The translations under genes and the position numbers were made by a program. Below, piece after piece: positions 1 to 7,356 of a DNA stretch of 64,000 nt. The number at the start of each line of letters is the position of its first letter. The first letter of the stretch is position 1. The notes beneath the pieces were generated by a model. That model was not told where the DNA came from. It saw nothing but the letters and a program-made list of their open reading frames with translations, and searched no databases. Where the stretch lies: positions 372,001 to 436,000 of the forward strand of contig NZ_SLZR01000002.1 of the NCBI RefSeq assembly GCF_004341165.1, given 5' to 3'. The DNA comes from Reinekea marinisedimentorum (GTDB lineage Bacteria > Pseudomonadota > Gammaproteobacteria > Pseudomonadales > Natronospirillaceae).

Positions 1-85
1 TATTCAGTTGCTGGCTGGGTAAGTAAACACGCTTCGAGTTTGGAAAAGCGTCGTGTTTGTAAAGCGATGAAATATCTTGAGACAT
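1..85 (-). CDS. thiC: Phosphomethylpyrimidine synthase ThiC, N-terminal 28 codons (partial)
   Basis: Only the start of the gene is inside the window; it reads leftwards off the edge. The translation begins MSQDISSLYKHDAFPNS and continues with KRVYL, matching the AFPNSKR-(I/V)-Y segment near the N terminus of ThiC, the radical-SAM enzyme that makes the HMP pyrimidine of thiamine. A GGAG ribosome-binding site lies just upstream of the ATG, and a TPP riboswitch sits about 80 bases further upstream on the same strand, which makes the identification strong despite the short fragment. Family assignment is from established knowledge; the rest of the protein cannot be checked here. Confidence 0.85.
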   Translation of the reverse strand, partial: MSQDISSLYKHDAFPNSKRVYLPSQQLN

Positions 86-164
86 GAGAAGCTCCAATAA
101 AAATTACAAACACGGAGCCTCACAATGTGAGTTGAGTGGATACAAAAATGCTTTAGATGCGTTT

Positions 165-268
165 CTTGTTTCCTTCGCAGGTTCTAGCCTGATCAGGTTC
201 CACGGATCCCGCTGTGTTCACAAAAAGGTGAACGGTGCGATCTCAGCTCTTACGAGCACTCCGACAAG
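165..268 (-). promoter_or_regulatory. TPP riboswitch (THI element) controlling thiC
   Basis: Read on the minus strand, the conserved thi-box blocks appear in order: GGAGTGC, GCTGAGATCGC, GGAACCTGATCAGG and CTGCGAAGGAAACAAG. The closing P1 helix pairs CTTGT (264-268) with ACAAG (165-169), and a GTTCAC/GTGAAC hairpin forms the variable P3 arm. Thiamine pyrophosphate binding normally shuts off the downstream gene, here thiC. About 80 bases separate the aptamer from the ATG, enough for an expression platform, but I cannot tell from inspection whether it acts by a terminator or by hiding the ribosome-binding site. Confidence 0.92.
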
Positions 269-427
269 TCTTTTTTTAAATTAATGGAAGGCTATTTTTT
301 ATGCAACCGTTTTTTTCAGGCGCTATGATGACAAGCCAAAGGTAAAGACTGCGCCAAAAAACGCCGCTAACGGAACCGCAACGGGCTTAATGCGGTCATA
401 GCTATTGGTCTGAATATTGGAAAACAT

Positions 428-748
428 ATGAAACTAATTTACGAAGCCGCCAACTCCATTGAGGCTCATTTAATTCTAAACCTGCTGGAACAATCACACC
501 TAAGCGCCAGAATTGATGGCGAATATCTGCAGGGTGGCGTCGGTGATTTACAGGCCATTGGCATTGTGCGAGTGATGGTCGATGAAGCTGATTATGATGC
601 CGCCAAAGAAATTGTCGATCATTGGGATGCCAGCCAGCCTGAACCGGACGCAACCAACCAAATCAGCGCGCCCGGCTACCCACTACTTTTACCCGGTGTT
701 ATCGGTTTTGTACTGGGTGTTATCGTTACGCTGCTACTGATTGCTTAA
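428..748 (+). CDS. DUF2007-type small membrane protein
   Basis: A 106-residue protein. The first ~70 residues (starting MKLIYEAANSIEAHLI, with a GEYLQGGVGDL segment and ending in VDEADYDAAKEIVDHW) have the pattern of the DUF2007 / putative signal-transducing protein family, whose function is not established. Residues ~83-106 form one hydrophobic segment (LLLPGVIGFVLGVIVTLLLIA) that should anchor the protein in the membrane with almost no tail. A GGAA ribosome-binding site precedes the ATG. It stands alone, 49 bases before the next gene on the same strand, so may be co-transcribed with it. Confidence 0.75.
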   Translation: MKLIYEAANSIEAHLILNLLEQSHLSARIDGEYLQGGVGDLQAIGIVRVMVDEADYDAAKEIVDHWDASQPEPDATNQISAPGYPLLLPGVIGFVLGVIVTLLLIA

Positions 749-796
749 CCGTAAAGCAACTAAGCTGCCACCCACTTTTTCAGAGTTGAAAACACA

Positions 797-1546
797 ATGC
801 CTGCAAACACAGAACACCAAAAAGTAACGCTCATTACCGGCGCCAGTCGCGGCATCGGAGCCGCCTGCGCGAAGCTATTTGCTGAAAACGACTATGCCGT
901 TTGCCTCAATTATTTAAGCAACACTGCAGCGGCTGAACGGGTACAGGCTGAAATTACAGATGCCGGAGGCCTGTGTGTACTCATGCAGGCAGATGTTTCC
1001 ATCGCCGCAGAAGTTCAGGCCATGTTTGCAAGCATCGATGCTCAGTTCGGCCGGTTGGATGTACTAGTTAACAATGCCGGCATTCTGGAAACCCAATGCC
1101 GCTTTAGTGAAATTACCGAATCACGCTTCAGGCGCATCTTCGAAACCAATGTTATCAGCTGCTTTCTGTGTTGCCAGCAGGCTGTACAGCGCATGAGCTC
1201 TGGCGGCTGCATCGTTAACGTGTCATCCATGGCGTCGAAAACCGGCTCACCAAACGAATACATCGACTATGCTACCTCTAAAGGCGCAATGGATTCGCTG
1301 ACCATCGGCCTTGCAAAAGAAGTCGCCGCTGAAGGCATCCGCGTGAACGGTGTTCGCCCAGGCTTAATCTATACCGACATGCATGCATCCGGTGGAGAGC
1401 CGGGCCGGGTAGACCGGCTGAAAGAGCGAATCCCGCTACAACGGGGCGGGCAACCTTCAGAGATTGCCGAAGCCATATACTGGCTGGCCAGTGAAAATTC
1501 CTCATTTGTTACAGGAACCTTCATAGACACCAGCGGTGGCTTATAA
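797..1546 (+). CDS. SDR family oxidoreductase
   Basis: A 249-residue classical short-chain dehydrogenase/reductase. The nucleotide-binding motif TGASRGIG is near residue 15, the structural NNAG motif near residue 93, and the catalytic Tyr and Lys lie in DYATSKG with a preceding Ser in VNVSSMASK. The C terminus FVTGTFIDTSGGL is typical of FabG-like tetrameric members. It resembles the YgfF-like group, but the substrate cannot be read from sequence; a sugar or keto-acyl reductase is equally possible. The gene is 36 bases upstream of the thioredoxin-like gene on the same strand, so the two may form an operon. Confidence 0.85.
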   Translation: MPANTEHQKVTLITGASRGIGAACAKLFAENDYAVCLNYLSNTAAAERVQAEITDAGGLCVLMQADVSIAAEVQAMFASIDAQFGRLDVLVNNAGILETQCRFSEITESRFRRIFETNVISCFLCCQQAVQRMSSGGCIVNVSSMASKTGSPNEYIDYATSKGAMDSLTIGLAKEVAAEGIRVNGVRPGLIYTDMHASGGEPGRVDRLKERIPLQRGGQPSEIAEAIYWLASENSSFVTGTFIDTSGGL

Positions 1547-1582
1547 TTAAATAATGCTAATAAAGACAAACCGGATAAAACA

Positions 1583-1915
1583 ATGACCAACTTCAAAACA
1601 GATTACCTTAAAGAAGAACCACTGTTGGGCGATGTGCGCGAGTCAAAAGGGTTAACGGTTATTGAATTCGGCGCACCCTGGTGCCCTATTTGTCAAAAGG
1701 CTCAGCCGGCCATTGAAGAAGTACTCAATAAGCAAGCAGGCTTAACCCACCTGAAGGTATTTGACGGTGAAGGCAAGCCGCTGGGGCGTGCGTTTAAGAT
1801 CAAACTCTGGCCAACCCTGGTTTTACTGAAAGACGGCGAAGAAATAGCCCGTGAGGTTCGGCCGATGAATGCCGATGCGGTAAGTAAGGTATTTTCGTCG
1901 CTGGCGGTGCATTAA
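1583..1915 (+). CDS. Thioredoxin family protein
   Basis: A 110-residue, single-domain thioredoxin-fold protein with no signal peptide, so probably cytoplasmic. The active site is W-C34-P-I-C37 rather than the WCGPC of TrxA, and the fold is otherwise recognisable (VIEFGAPWC strand, cis-Pro segment KLWPTLVLLKDG near residue 77). CPIC is an unusual dipeptide and implies a different redox potential from housekeeping thioredoxin, so a dedicated partner is likely but unknown. The short length and absence of extra domains argue against a DsbA or TlpA role. Confidence 0.85.
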   Translation: MTNFKTDYLKEEPLLGDVRESKGLTVIEFGAPWCPICQKAQPAIEEVLNKQAGLTHLKVFDGEGKPLGRAFKIKLWPTLVLLKDGEEIAREVRPMNADAVSKVFSSLAVH

Positions 1916-1928
1916 ACACCAACAAACA

Positions 1929-1952
1929 AGAAGGAAGCGACAGCTTCCTTCT
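1929..1952. terminator. Hairpin between convergent genes, likely bidirectional terminator
   Basis: A perfect 10-base-pair stem, AGAAGGAAGC / GCTTCCTTCT with a GACA loop, lies between the 3' ends of the thioredoxin-like gene (+) and the chemoreceptor gene (-). There is no strong T-run on either side, so termination efficiency is uncertain. Confidence 0.55.
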
Positions 1953-1965
1953 ATTACGCAATAAC

Positions 1966-3846
1966 CTAAACCCGAAAGTACTCCAGCTCTGACTTTTGCG
2001 TTTCTGCCAGTTGAGACAGCTCATTGGCGGCTTGCATGGTCTGGTTGGCGGCGGCGACATTTTGCTGCACCAGATCATAAGCATGCGTGGTATTTTTGGA
2101 TACATCTTCAATCACGCTGTGTTGCTCTTGCGCTGCAGTGGCCACCATCGAATTCAGCTCTGAAATAGATTCTACAGCAGCGGAGATATCCTCAAATGAG
2201 GCATCAACGCTATCAGCCAGTTTCACTGACTCCTGAATCAACTCTACATTACGCAGCATATTCTGGTTAGCCTTAGTCGATTGAGACTGAAGCTTTTCAA
2301 TATTCTCCTGAATACTAATAGTCGATGCTTGCGTTTTAGACGCCAGGCTACGGACTTCATCAGCAACCACCGCAAAACCGCGGCCATGTTCACCAGCCCG
2401 TGCAGCTTCAATCGCCGCATTCAGCGCCAACAGATTGGTCTGCTCAGAAATATTATTAATCACCTCTGTCACCGAGCCGATTTCAACGGAATATTGCTGC
2501 AGCTGCTCTACTATTTTGGCACTGTCCGCGATGGAGCTGTCAATTTCTGCGGTCAGTTGACGATTCTGATCAAGTGTTTTTTTACCGTTGGCAACGTTTT
2601 CCTGTGCTCGCTTGGTTTCAGTTTCAGCCATTGATGCTTTGTCACTGACTTCCATTGAGGTGCTGGCAAGCTCATTCAATGCAGTAGAGATCAATTCCAC
2701 CTGTTCCAGCTCATCCTGCGCATTCCTCAGGGTTTCACCCATAACGGTACTTAACTCCAACGAGGCGGCACTAACGCTTTCCGATATTCCTAATGAGCCT
2801 TTAATAAGTTTGGAGAGCTGTTCAGACAAGTTAATAAGTGAGGCGTAAATACCGGTTTCTTTGCCGGTTTTGGTAAGGTTTTGGGCCAGGTCACCCTGAG
2901 CCATTTTTTCCATCGGGCTGGCGATTTCCGCAGGTGCGCCCCCCACCGGGGTTAAAATCAGACGCTGAATAACCAGCCAAAGAATACCAGTAACAATCAG
3001 TAGGCTGATCCCGGCAATGAGTATTGATGAAATCAATTGAGCATTGGCATTTTGATTAATACTTTTATTACGGAAAAAGGTCACAAACTGCCAGTTATTT
3101 GCGTCTATATTGCTCCAGAATGCGGTAAAAGCAACAGCCTGGCCATCGACATCGGCCTGATAACTAATGTGGGGTTTGGCCAGACTGAAATTCTTATAGT
3201 GGGGCCTGAGTTGAAAGATATTTTTATCCAAAAGCTCCGGGTATGGCGAAAACAAAATGGTGCCATCGGAAGTAAAAAAGAACATATCGTCACGGTGATA
3301 AATTGAGCCCAACAATGCATCAAGATTAATAGTTGCCAGAACCGCCAAGTCATTATTCAGGCGGTAAGCCATACCCACCACCTTCTTACCCGAGGTACTG
3401 GAAACATAAGGCGCGGACATGTAGAAAGACTGATTCTGCTGAAAAACACCCTGATAATAATCACGGCTGGCTGCCTTTACATTAATATCCAGGGGATCTC
3501 CATTGCGACCCCATATATCTCCATCCTTGCTGAACAGGAAGGTTCCATTGGCAACCTTACCAAACTGATTAAACAGCAACTCTAGCTGGCTGTAGGCCTG
3601 GGCCGCCAGTTTGCCGTTTTGAAGATCAGCACGAGTGACATTTAATCCCGCAAGCATGCCATGGTATACGTCAATCTGCCTGTTAATTTCATTCTTAACT
3701 GTGTCGTTTTTGGCCTGCAGTATCTCAGTATTCAGAGTGATACTTTCCTGACGGAAGGCGCTATAACTAAGGCCTATCAACAAAAATACCGTCAAGGCTA
3801 TCAACAAGCTCAACGTGCCTAGTATTTGCGTTCTGAATTTGTTCAT
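1966..3846 (-). CDS. Methyl-accepting chemotaxis protein (periplasmic Cache-type sensor)
   Basis: A 626-residue chemoreceptor. It has a membrane helix at ~8-29, a periplasmic domain of about 250 residues with the layout of a double-Cache sensor ([29 protein letters not shown]), a second membrane helix at ~273-295, a HAMP region, and a long coiled-coil signalling domain. The conserved hairpin tip that contacts CheA/CheW is present: [19 protein letters not shown] followed by [15 protein letters not shown]. Double-Cache sensors of this kind often bind amino acids or organic acids, and an amino-acid ABC transporter starts 400 bases away in the opposite direction. A shared ligand is therefore plausible but not shown. 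Confidence 0.92.
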   Translation of the reverse strand: MNKFRTQILGTLSLLIALTVFLLIGLSYSAFRQESITLNTEILQAKNDTVKNEINRQIDVYHGMLAGLNVTRADLQNGKLAAQAYSQLELLFNQFGKVANGTFLFSKDGDIWGRNGDPLDINVKAASRDYYQGVFQQNQSFYMSAPYVSSTSGKKVVGMAYRLNNDLAVLATINLDALLGSIYHRDDMFFFTSDGTILFSPYPELLDKNIFQLRPHYKNFSLAKPHISYQADVDGQAVAFTAFWSNIDANNWQFVTFFRNKSINQNANAQLISSILIAGISLLIVTGILWLVIQRLILTPVGGAPAEIASPMEKMAQGDLAQNLTKTGKETGIYASLINLSEQLSKLIKGSLGISESVSAASLELSTVMGETLRNAQDELEQVELISTALNELASTSMEVSDKASMAETETKRAQENVANGKKTLDQNRQLTAEIDSSIADSAKIVEQLQQYSVEIGSVTEVINNISEQTNLLALNAAIEAARAGEHGRGFAVVADEVRSLASKTQASTISIQENIEKLQSQSTKANQNMLRNVELIQESVKLADSVDASFEDISAAVESISELNSMVATAAQEQHSVIEDVSKNTTHAYDLVQQNVAAANQTMQAANELSQLAETQKSELEYFRV

Positions 3847-4251
3847 TTTTACTCCGTACCGACTGGTATCTCAATTCTCTGTCATACTGTGAACTCAGCA
3901 GCACATAGCTGCTGGGCAATACAGATAAATTATCGGCCGATATGGCTTATTAATTAGGCTAAATTCAGTGCGATTGATTAGGATCAAGATCGTAGACCCA
4001 CGTGCCGCATGAAAGGCAGGTAAACATCAGAAAATTGACAGGGGGCACTCCATTAAAGGAGCCTATATTCTGGAAAATTGACGCAAAGCGGCTCATCTTC
4101 CATGAAATTAACCGTGTTTTTTCCCGCCAGCACTGGAAATGTAGCGCCCAACGTATTTCAATAACTGGCTCAAATACAAGTTTTTAAAAAATCGAACACA
4201 GCTCAAACGCAGTCTAACTATCAAAAAAGAAACCACACAGAGCGTCAAAAT
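3847..4251. other. Intergenic region between divergent chemoreceptor and amino-acid transporter genes
   Basis: 405 bases with no credible gene. It must hold the promoters of both divergent transcription units. Two TTGAC-type -35 boxes occur on the plus strand (within AAAATTGACAGG near 4034 and AAATTGACGC near 4076), but neither has a convincing -10 at normal spacing. I see no strong operator, repeat or RNA structure. Confidence 0.4.
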
Positions 4252-5076
4252 ATGAAACTACTACGAAATTTAGCCATTGCGGCGGCAACAGTAACAGCAC
4301 TCTCCTCTTCGTTGGTTCAGGCAGACCAGCTGGATACCGTCATTAAGCGCGGCACCCTGAATTGCGGGGTTGTTTTGGATTTCCCGCCAATGGGGTACTT
4401 CGATTCAAACAACCAGCCAGCCGGTTTCGACGTTGACTACTGTAACGATCTGGCCGAAGTGATGGGTGTGAAATCCAACGTGATCAACCTGACCTGGGGC
4501 GACCGTATTCCTTCACTGATCTCCGGTAAAACCGATGTCGTGGTTGGCTCCACCTCCGATACCCTGGAGCGCGCTAAATCTGTCGGCTTCACCTATCCGT
4601 ACTTCGTATTCAAATTCCAGGTATTCACCAAGCCCGGCGTAGCGGTCAGCACATTCGATGATCTGAAAAACGTTAAGGTCGGCGCGGCATTGGGCACCAC
4701 CTACGAAACCGAATACCTGGCCTACGCCGAGAAAATGGGCTGGGGTAAGAGCAACTACACCTCGTTCAAATCTGAAAACGACGCCTACCTGGGCCTCTAT
4801 CAGGGCAAGGTAGACGCCATCATCTCTACCAACACCAACATTGCCACCAAGCTGCAAACCAACGAGTTCAAAGGCTATGTGGCCGGCCCTTACGTACCTA
4901 ACTACGATGACGTTGTGGGCTTAATTGCCAAGCGTGACGAAGTGGCGTGGATCAACTACCTGAACCTGTTCCTGGTTCACCAGATCCGCGATGGTAAAAT
5001 GAACGATCATTACAACAAGCACTTCGGTTCTGACGTACCGGCTGATTTGATCCAGTCTCTGCGCGACAATAAATAA
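4252..5076 (+). CDS. Amino-acid ABC transporter, periplasmic substrate-binding protein
   Basis: A 274-residue family-3 solute-binding protein (polar amino acid type). The N terminus MKLLRNLAIAAATVTALSSS followed by LVQA is a clear Sec signal peptide with cleavage near residue 24. The mature protein starts with the typical RGTLNCGVVLDFPPMGYFD segment and contains AGFDVDYCNDLAEVMG, GKTDVVVGSTSDTLERA and the second-lobe AALGTTYE motif. It feeds the two permeases and ATPase downstream. A terminator-like hairpin directly after the gene would let it be made in excess over the membrane parts, as usual for such systems. The exact amino acid carried cannot be deduced. Confidence 0.92.
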   Translation: MKLLRNLAIAAATVTALSSSLVQADQLDTVIKRGTLNCGVVLDFPPMGYFDSNNQPAGFDVDYCNDLAEVMGVKSNVINLTWGDRIPSLISGKTDVVVGSTSDTLERAKSVGFTYPYFVFKFQVFTKPGVAVSTFDDLKNVKVGAALGTTYETEYLAYAEKMGWGKSNYTSFKSENDAYLGLYQGKVDAIISTNTNIATKLQTNEFKGYVAGPYVPNYDDVVGLIAKRDEVAWINYLNLFLVHQIRDGKMNDHYNKHFGSDVPADLIQSLRDNK

Positions 5077-5090
5077 TTCCCGAAGCAGCC

Positions 5091-5118
5091 GAGCCACTGT
5101 TAATCAGTGGCTCTTTTC
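5091..5118 (+). terminator. Rho-independent terminator/attenuator after the binding-protein gene
   Basis: GAGCCACTG / CAGTGGCTC (9 base pairs, loop TTAAT) followed by TTTTCATTT. It lies inside the transporter operon, between the binding protein and the permease genes, so is probably partially read through. Confidence 0.8.
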
Positions 5119-5152
5119 ATTTGCTCGGTGTGTTAAGGCTAATGCCATTGTC

Positions 5153-5194
5153 TTACGTCTCACGTTTTACGTCTCACGTCTTACGTCTCACCGC
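5153..5194 (+). repeat. Seven-base tandem repeat array, six units
   Basis: Six consecutive heptamers in strict register: TTACGTC, TCACGTT, TTACGTC, TCACGTC, TTACGTC, TCACCGC. Odd and even units alternate, giving a higher-order period of 14. The array is intergenic, between the transporter attenuator and the first permease gene. A second heptamer array is at 36331-36393. Confidence 0.85.
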
Positions 5195-5224
5195 TAAATG
5201 AACCGCTTTCAAACAAGGTTTGCT

Positions 5225-5890
5225 ATGAATTACGAATTTCACTGGAACACGGTGTTTCAACACATGCCCGAAATGCTCATGGGCGCGTTTGTTACCCTGC
5301 ATGTTTCTGTACTCTCCATGCTTATTGGCATTGTTCTCGCGGTGCTTCTGGCCATCGTGAAGATGAACAACATTAAGCCCTTTTCTTATCTGGCCACCAC
5401 CTGGGTGGAAATTGCCCGCAACACGCCGGCGCTGTTCCAGATATATATGGCCTACTTTGGCCTGGGTGCTCTGGGCATCCATTTAAGCCCCTATATTGCC
5501 GTGCTTTCTGCTCTGGTATTTGTCAATACCGGCTACCTGGTGGAAACCTTCCGTGGCGGCTTCCAATCGATACCGGCCACGCAATACCATGCCTCCAAAT
5601 CACTCGGCATGAACAGCTTTCAGGTATACCGCTATGTAATTCTGCCGCAGATGTTCCGGCGTATTTATCACCCGATGACCAACCAATTTGTCTGGTCGAT
5701 TCTAATGAGTTCACTCGGTATTCTGGTGGGCATGAACGAGCTTTCCGGTGAAACCCAGCGCCTGCAGTCGCTTTCATTCCGCACGCTGGAATACTTTATC
5801 GTGGCCGCCTGTTTGTACTACCTCATTACCAAGCTGGTGCTGTTCAGCGCCGGCCTGGCCTCGAAAAAACTGTTTAAAGGAGAGATCTGA
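5225..5890 (+). CDS. Amino-acid ABC transporter permease (first of two)
   Basis: A 221-residue inner-membrane permease of the HisM/GlnP type with about five membrane helices. The EAA loop that docks the ATPase is ATQYHASKSLGMNSFQVYRYVILPQ. I chose the ATG at 5225 (MNYEFHWNTVFQ) because it has AAGG seven bases upstream; the earlier in-frame ATG at 5198 abuts the heptamer repeat and has no ribosome-binding site. The stop overlaps the next start by one base (TGATG), so translation of the two permeases is coupled. They probably form a heterodimer. Confidence 0.9.
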   Translation: MNYEFHWNTVFQHMPEMLMGAFVTLHVSVLSMLIGIVLAVLLAIVKMNNIKPFSYLATTWVEIARNTPALFQIYMAYFGLGALGIHLSPYIAVLSALVFVNTGYLVETFRGGFQSIPATQYHASKSLGMNSFQVYRYVILPQMFRRIYHPMTNQFVWSILMSSLGILVGMNELSGETQRLQSLSFRTLEYFIVAACLYYLITKLVLFSAGLASKKLFKGEI

Positions 5891-6543
5891 TGGGTTCATT
5901 TTTTACACCACTCTCCTGGAACGATTCCGGTTTTATTCTGACCGGCGTGATGAACACCATCACCATTTCTCTGGTGGCGATTATTGCCGGTACCCTGCTG
6001 GGTTTAGTCGTTGGCTTTATCCGCTCTGAAGCAAACAAGGCAGCAAACACCGCATTGGGTGCGGTACTCGATATTCTGCGCAGTGTACCGCTGATTATTC
6101 AGCTGATTCTGTTCACCACTTACATTGGTGCGATGGGCCATCCGCTCGACCCATTCGTAGCCGGCTCTATCGTGCTGTCGTTGTACACGATGGCCTTTAT
6201 GGCCGAGGTATTCCGTGGCGGTTTCGACAGCGTTCACGGCTCGATGATTACCGCTGCCCGCTCGCTGGGTATGACCTACTGGCAGGCGGTACGCTATGTG
6301 CAGTTCCCAATCAGCCTACGGGCAATCTTTCCTTCCTGGCTGGGTGTGGCGCTGAGTGTAATTAAAGATTCTGCGCTGGTTTCGGTGATCGGCTATATGG
6401 AATTGCTGCGCACCTCCGAACAACTGATTTCACGCACACAACAGCCGCTGGAAATTCTCATCGGCGTCGGCGTATTTTATTTCATAATTTCTTACCCACT
6501 GTCTTTGTATGGTAAGTATGTAGAGAGGAAGATGGCGGTATGA
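5890..6543 (+). CDS. Amino-acid ABC transporter permease (second of two)
   Basis: A 217-residue permease of the same family as the gene before it, with the EAA loop segment GSMITAARSLGMTYWQAVRY followed by VQFP. A strong AAAGGAGA ribosome-binding site lies within the end of the upstream gene. It overlaps the ATPase gene by four bases (ATGA), the usual arrangement in a translationally coupled ABC operon. With the first permease it should form the membrane channel of a polar amino-acid importer. Confidence 0.9.
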   Translation: MGSFFTPLSWNDSGFILTGVMNTITISLVAIIAGTLLGLVVGFIRSEANKAANTALGAVLDILRSVPLIIQLILFTTYIGAMGHPLDPFVAGSIVLSLYTMAFMAEVFRGGFDSVHGSMITAARSLGMTYWQAVRYVQFPISLRAIFPSWLGVALSVIKDSALVSVIGYMELLRTSEQLISRTQQPLEILIGVGVFYFIISYPLSLYGKYVERKMAV

Positions 6544-7265
6544 TCAGCATTCAAAACGTACGCAAATCGTTCGGCGATTTAGAGGTGTTAAAGGGCATCA
6601 GCCTGGATGTCAACAAGGGCGAAGTTCTGAGCATTATTGGTGGCTCCGGCAGTGGCAAATCGACCCTGCTGTATTGCATCAATGCCATTGAAACGATTCA
6701 GAGCGGTAAGATTATTGTTGATGATATCGATGTGCATAACCCGAGCACCAATCAGGATAAACTGCGCCAAAAGCTGGGCATGGTATTCCAGCAGTGGAAC
6801 TCATTTCCGCACCTGACTGTGCTGGAAAACGCCGCACTGGCACCGCGCATTGTGAAGGGACTGAGCAAAGATGAAGCGCTCAGCATTGCAGAGAAAGAGC
6901 TGATTCATGTAGGGCTGGGTGATAAGTTCGATATGTACCCAACCAAGATGTCTGGCGGTCAGCAGCAACGCCTGGCCATTGCCCGTGCACTGGCCATGAA
7001 GCCCGACTACATGCTGTTCGATGAAATCACATCCGCACTCGATCCGGAACTGGTGGGCGAAGTGCTCGATACCCTGCGCATGCTGCGCGAAGATGGCATG
7101 ACCATGATTTGTGTCACCCATGAAATCGCCTTTGCGCGAGACGTGTCTGATAACGTCGCCTTCTTTAACCAGGGTGTTATTGAAGAGATGGGCACGCCGG
7201 ATCAGGTAATCAACAACCCGCAGAAAGAAACCACACGTAAGTTTTTGAGTAAGGTTTTATCGTAA
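6540..7265 (+). CDS. Amino-acid ABC transporter ATP-binding protein
   Basis: A 241-residue nucleotide-binding subunit of the GlnQ/HisP class. Walker A is GGSGSGKST (near residue 34), the Q-loop is VFQQWNSFPH, the signature is MSGGQQQRLAIARAL, Walker B is MLFDEITSALDPE, and the H-loop is CVTHE. All catalytic residues are intact. It is the last gene of the four-gene importer operon and is followed by a GC-rich hairpin. Confidence 0.94.
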   Translation: MISIQNVRKSFGDLEVLKGISLDVNKGEVLSIIGGSGSGKSTLLYCINAIETIQSGKIIVDDIDVHNPSTNQDKLRQKLGMVFQQWNSFPHLTVLENAALAPRIVKGLSKDEALSIAEKELIHVGLGDKFDMYPTKMSGGQQQRLAIARALAMKPDYMLFDEITSALDPELVGEVLDTLRMLREDGMTMICVTHEIAFARDVSDNVAFFNQGVIEEMGTPDQVINNPQKETTRKFLSKVLS

Positions 7266-7315
7266 ATAACGAAGTGAACCGCTTTGAAATTGGGTCACTG
7301 GAATAACCCCCGAAT

Positions 7316-7335
7316 AAAGGGCCGTTCGGCCCTTT
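7316..7335. terminator. Bidirectional terminator hairpin
   Basis: AAAGGGCC-GTTC-GGCCCTTT, a strong symmetrical stem between the convergent ends of the amino-acid transporter operon (+) and the DUF1566 lipoprotein gene (-). A and T flanks give short U-runs in both directions. Confidence 0.75.
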
Positions 7336-7356
7336 CAAGTACATGCTCTTGCGAGA

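Noticed and set aside
84-284. 66-codon plus-strand reading frame at the left edge
   Set aside because: It lies across the TPP riboswitch on the opposite strand and has no coding character.
4002-4187. 61-codon plus-strand reading frame upstream of the amino-acid ABC operon
   Set aside because: Its translation lacks any recognisable feature, and no good ribosome-binding site is present; it most likely lies in the promoter region.
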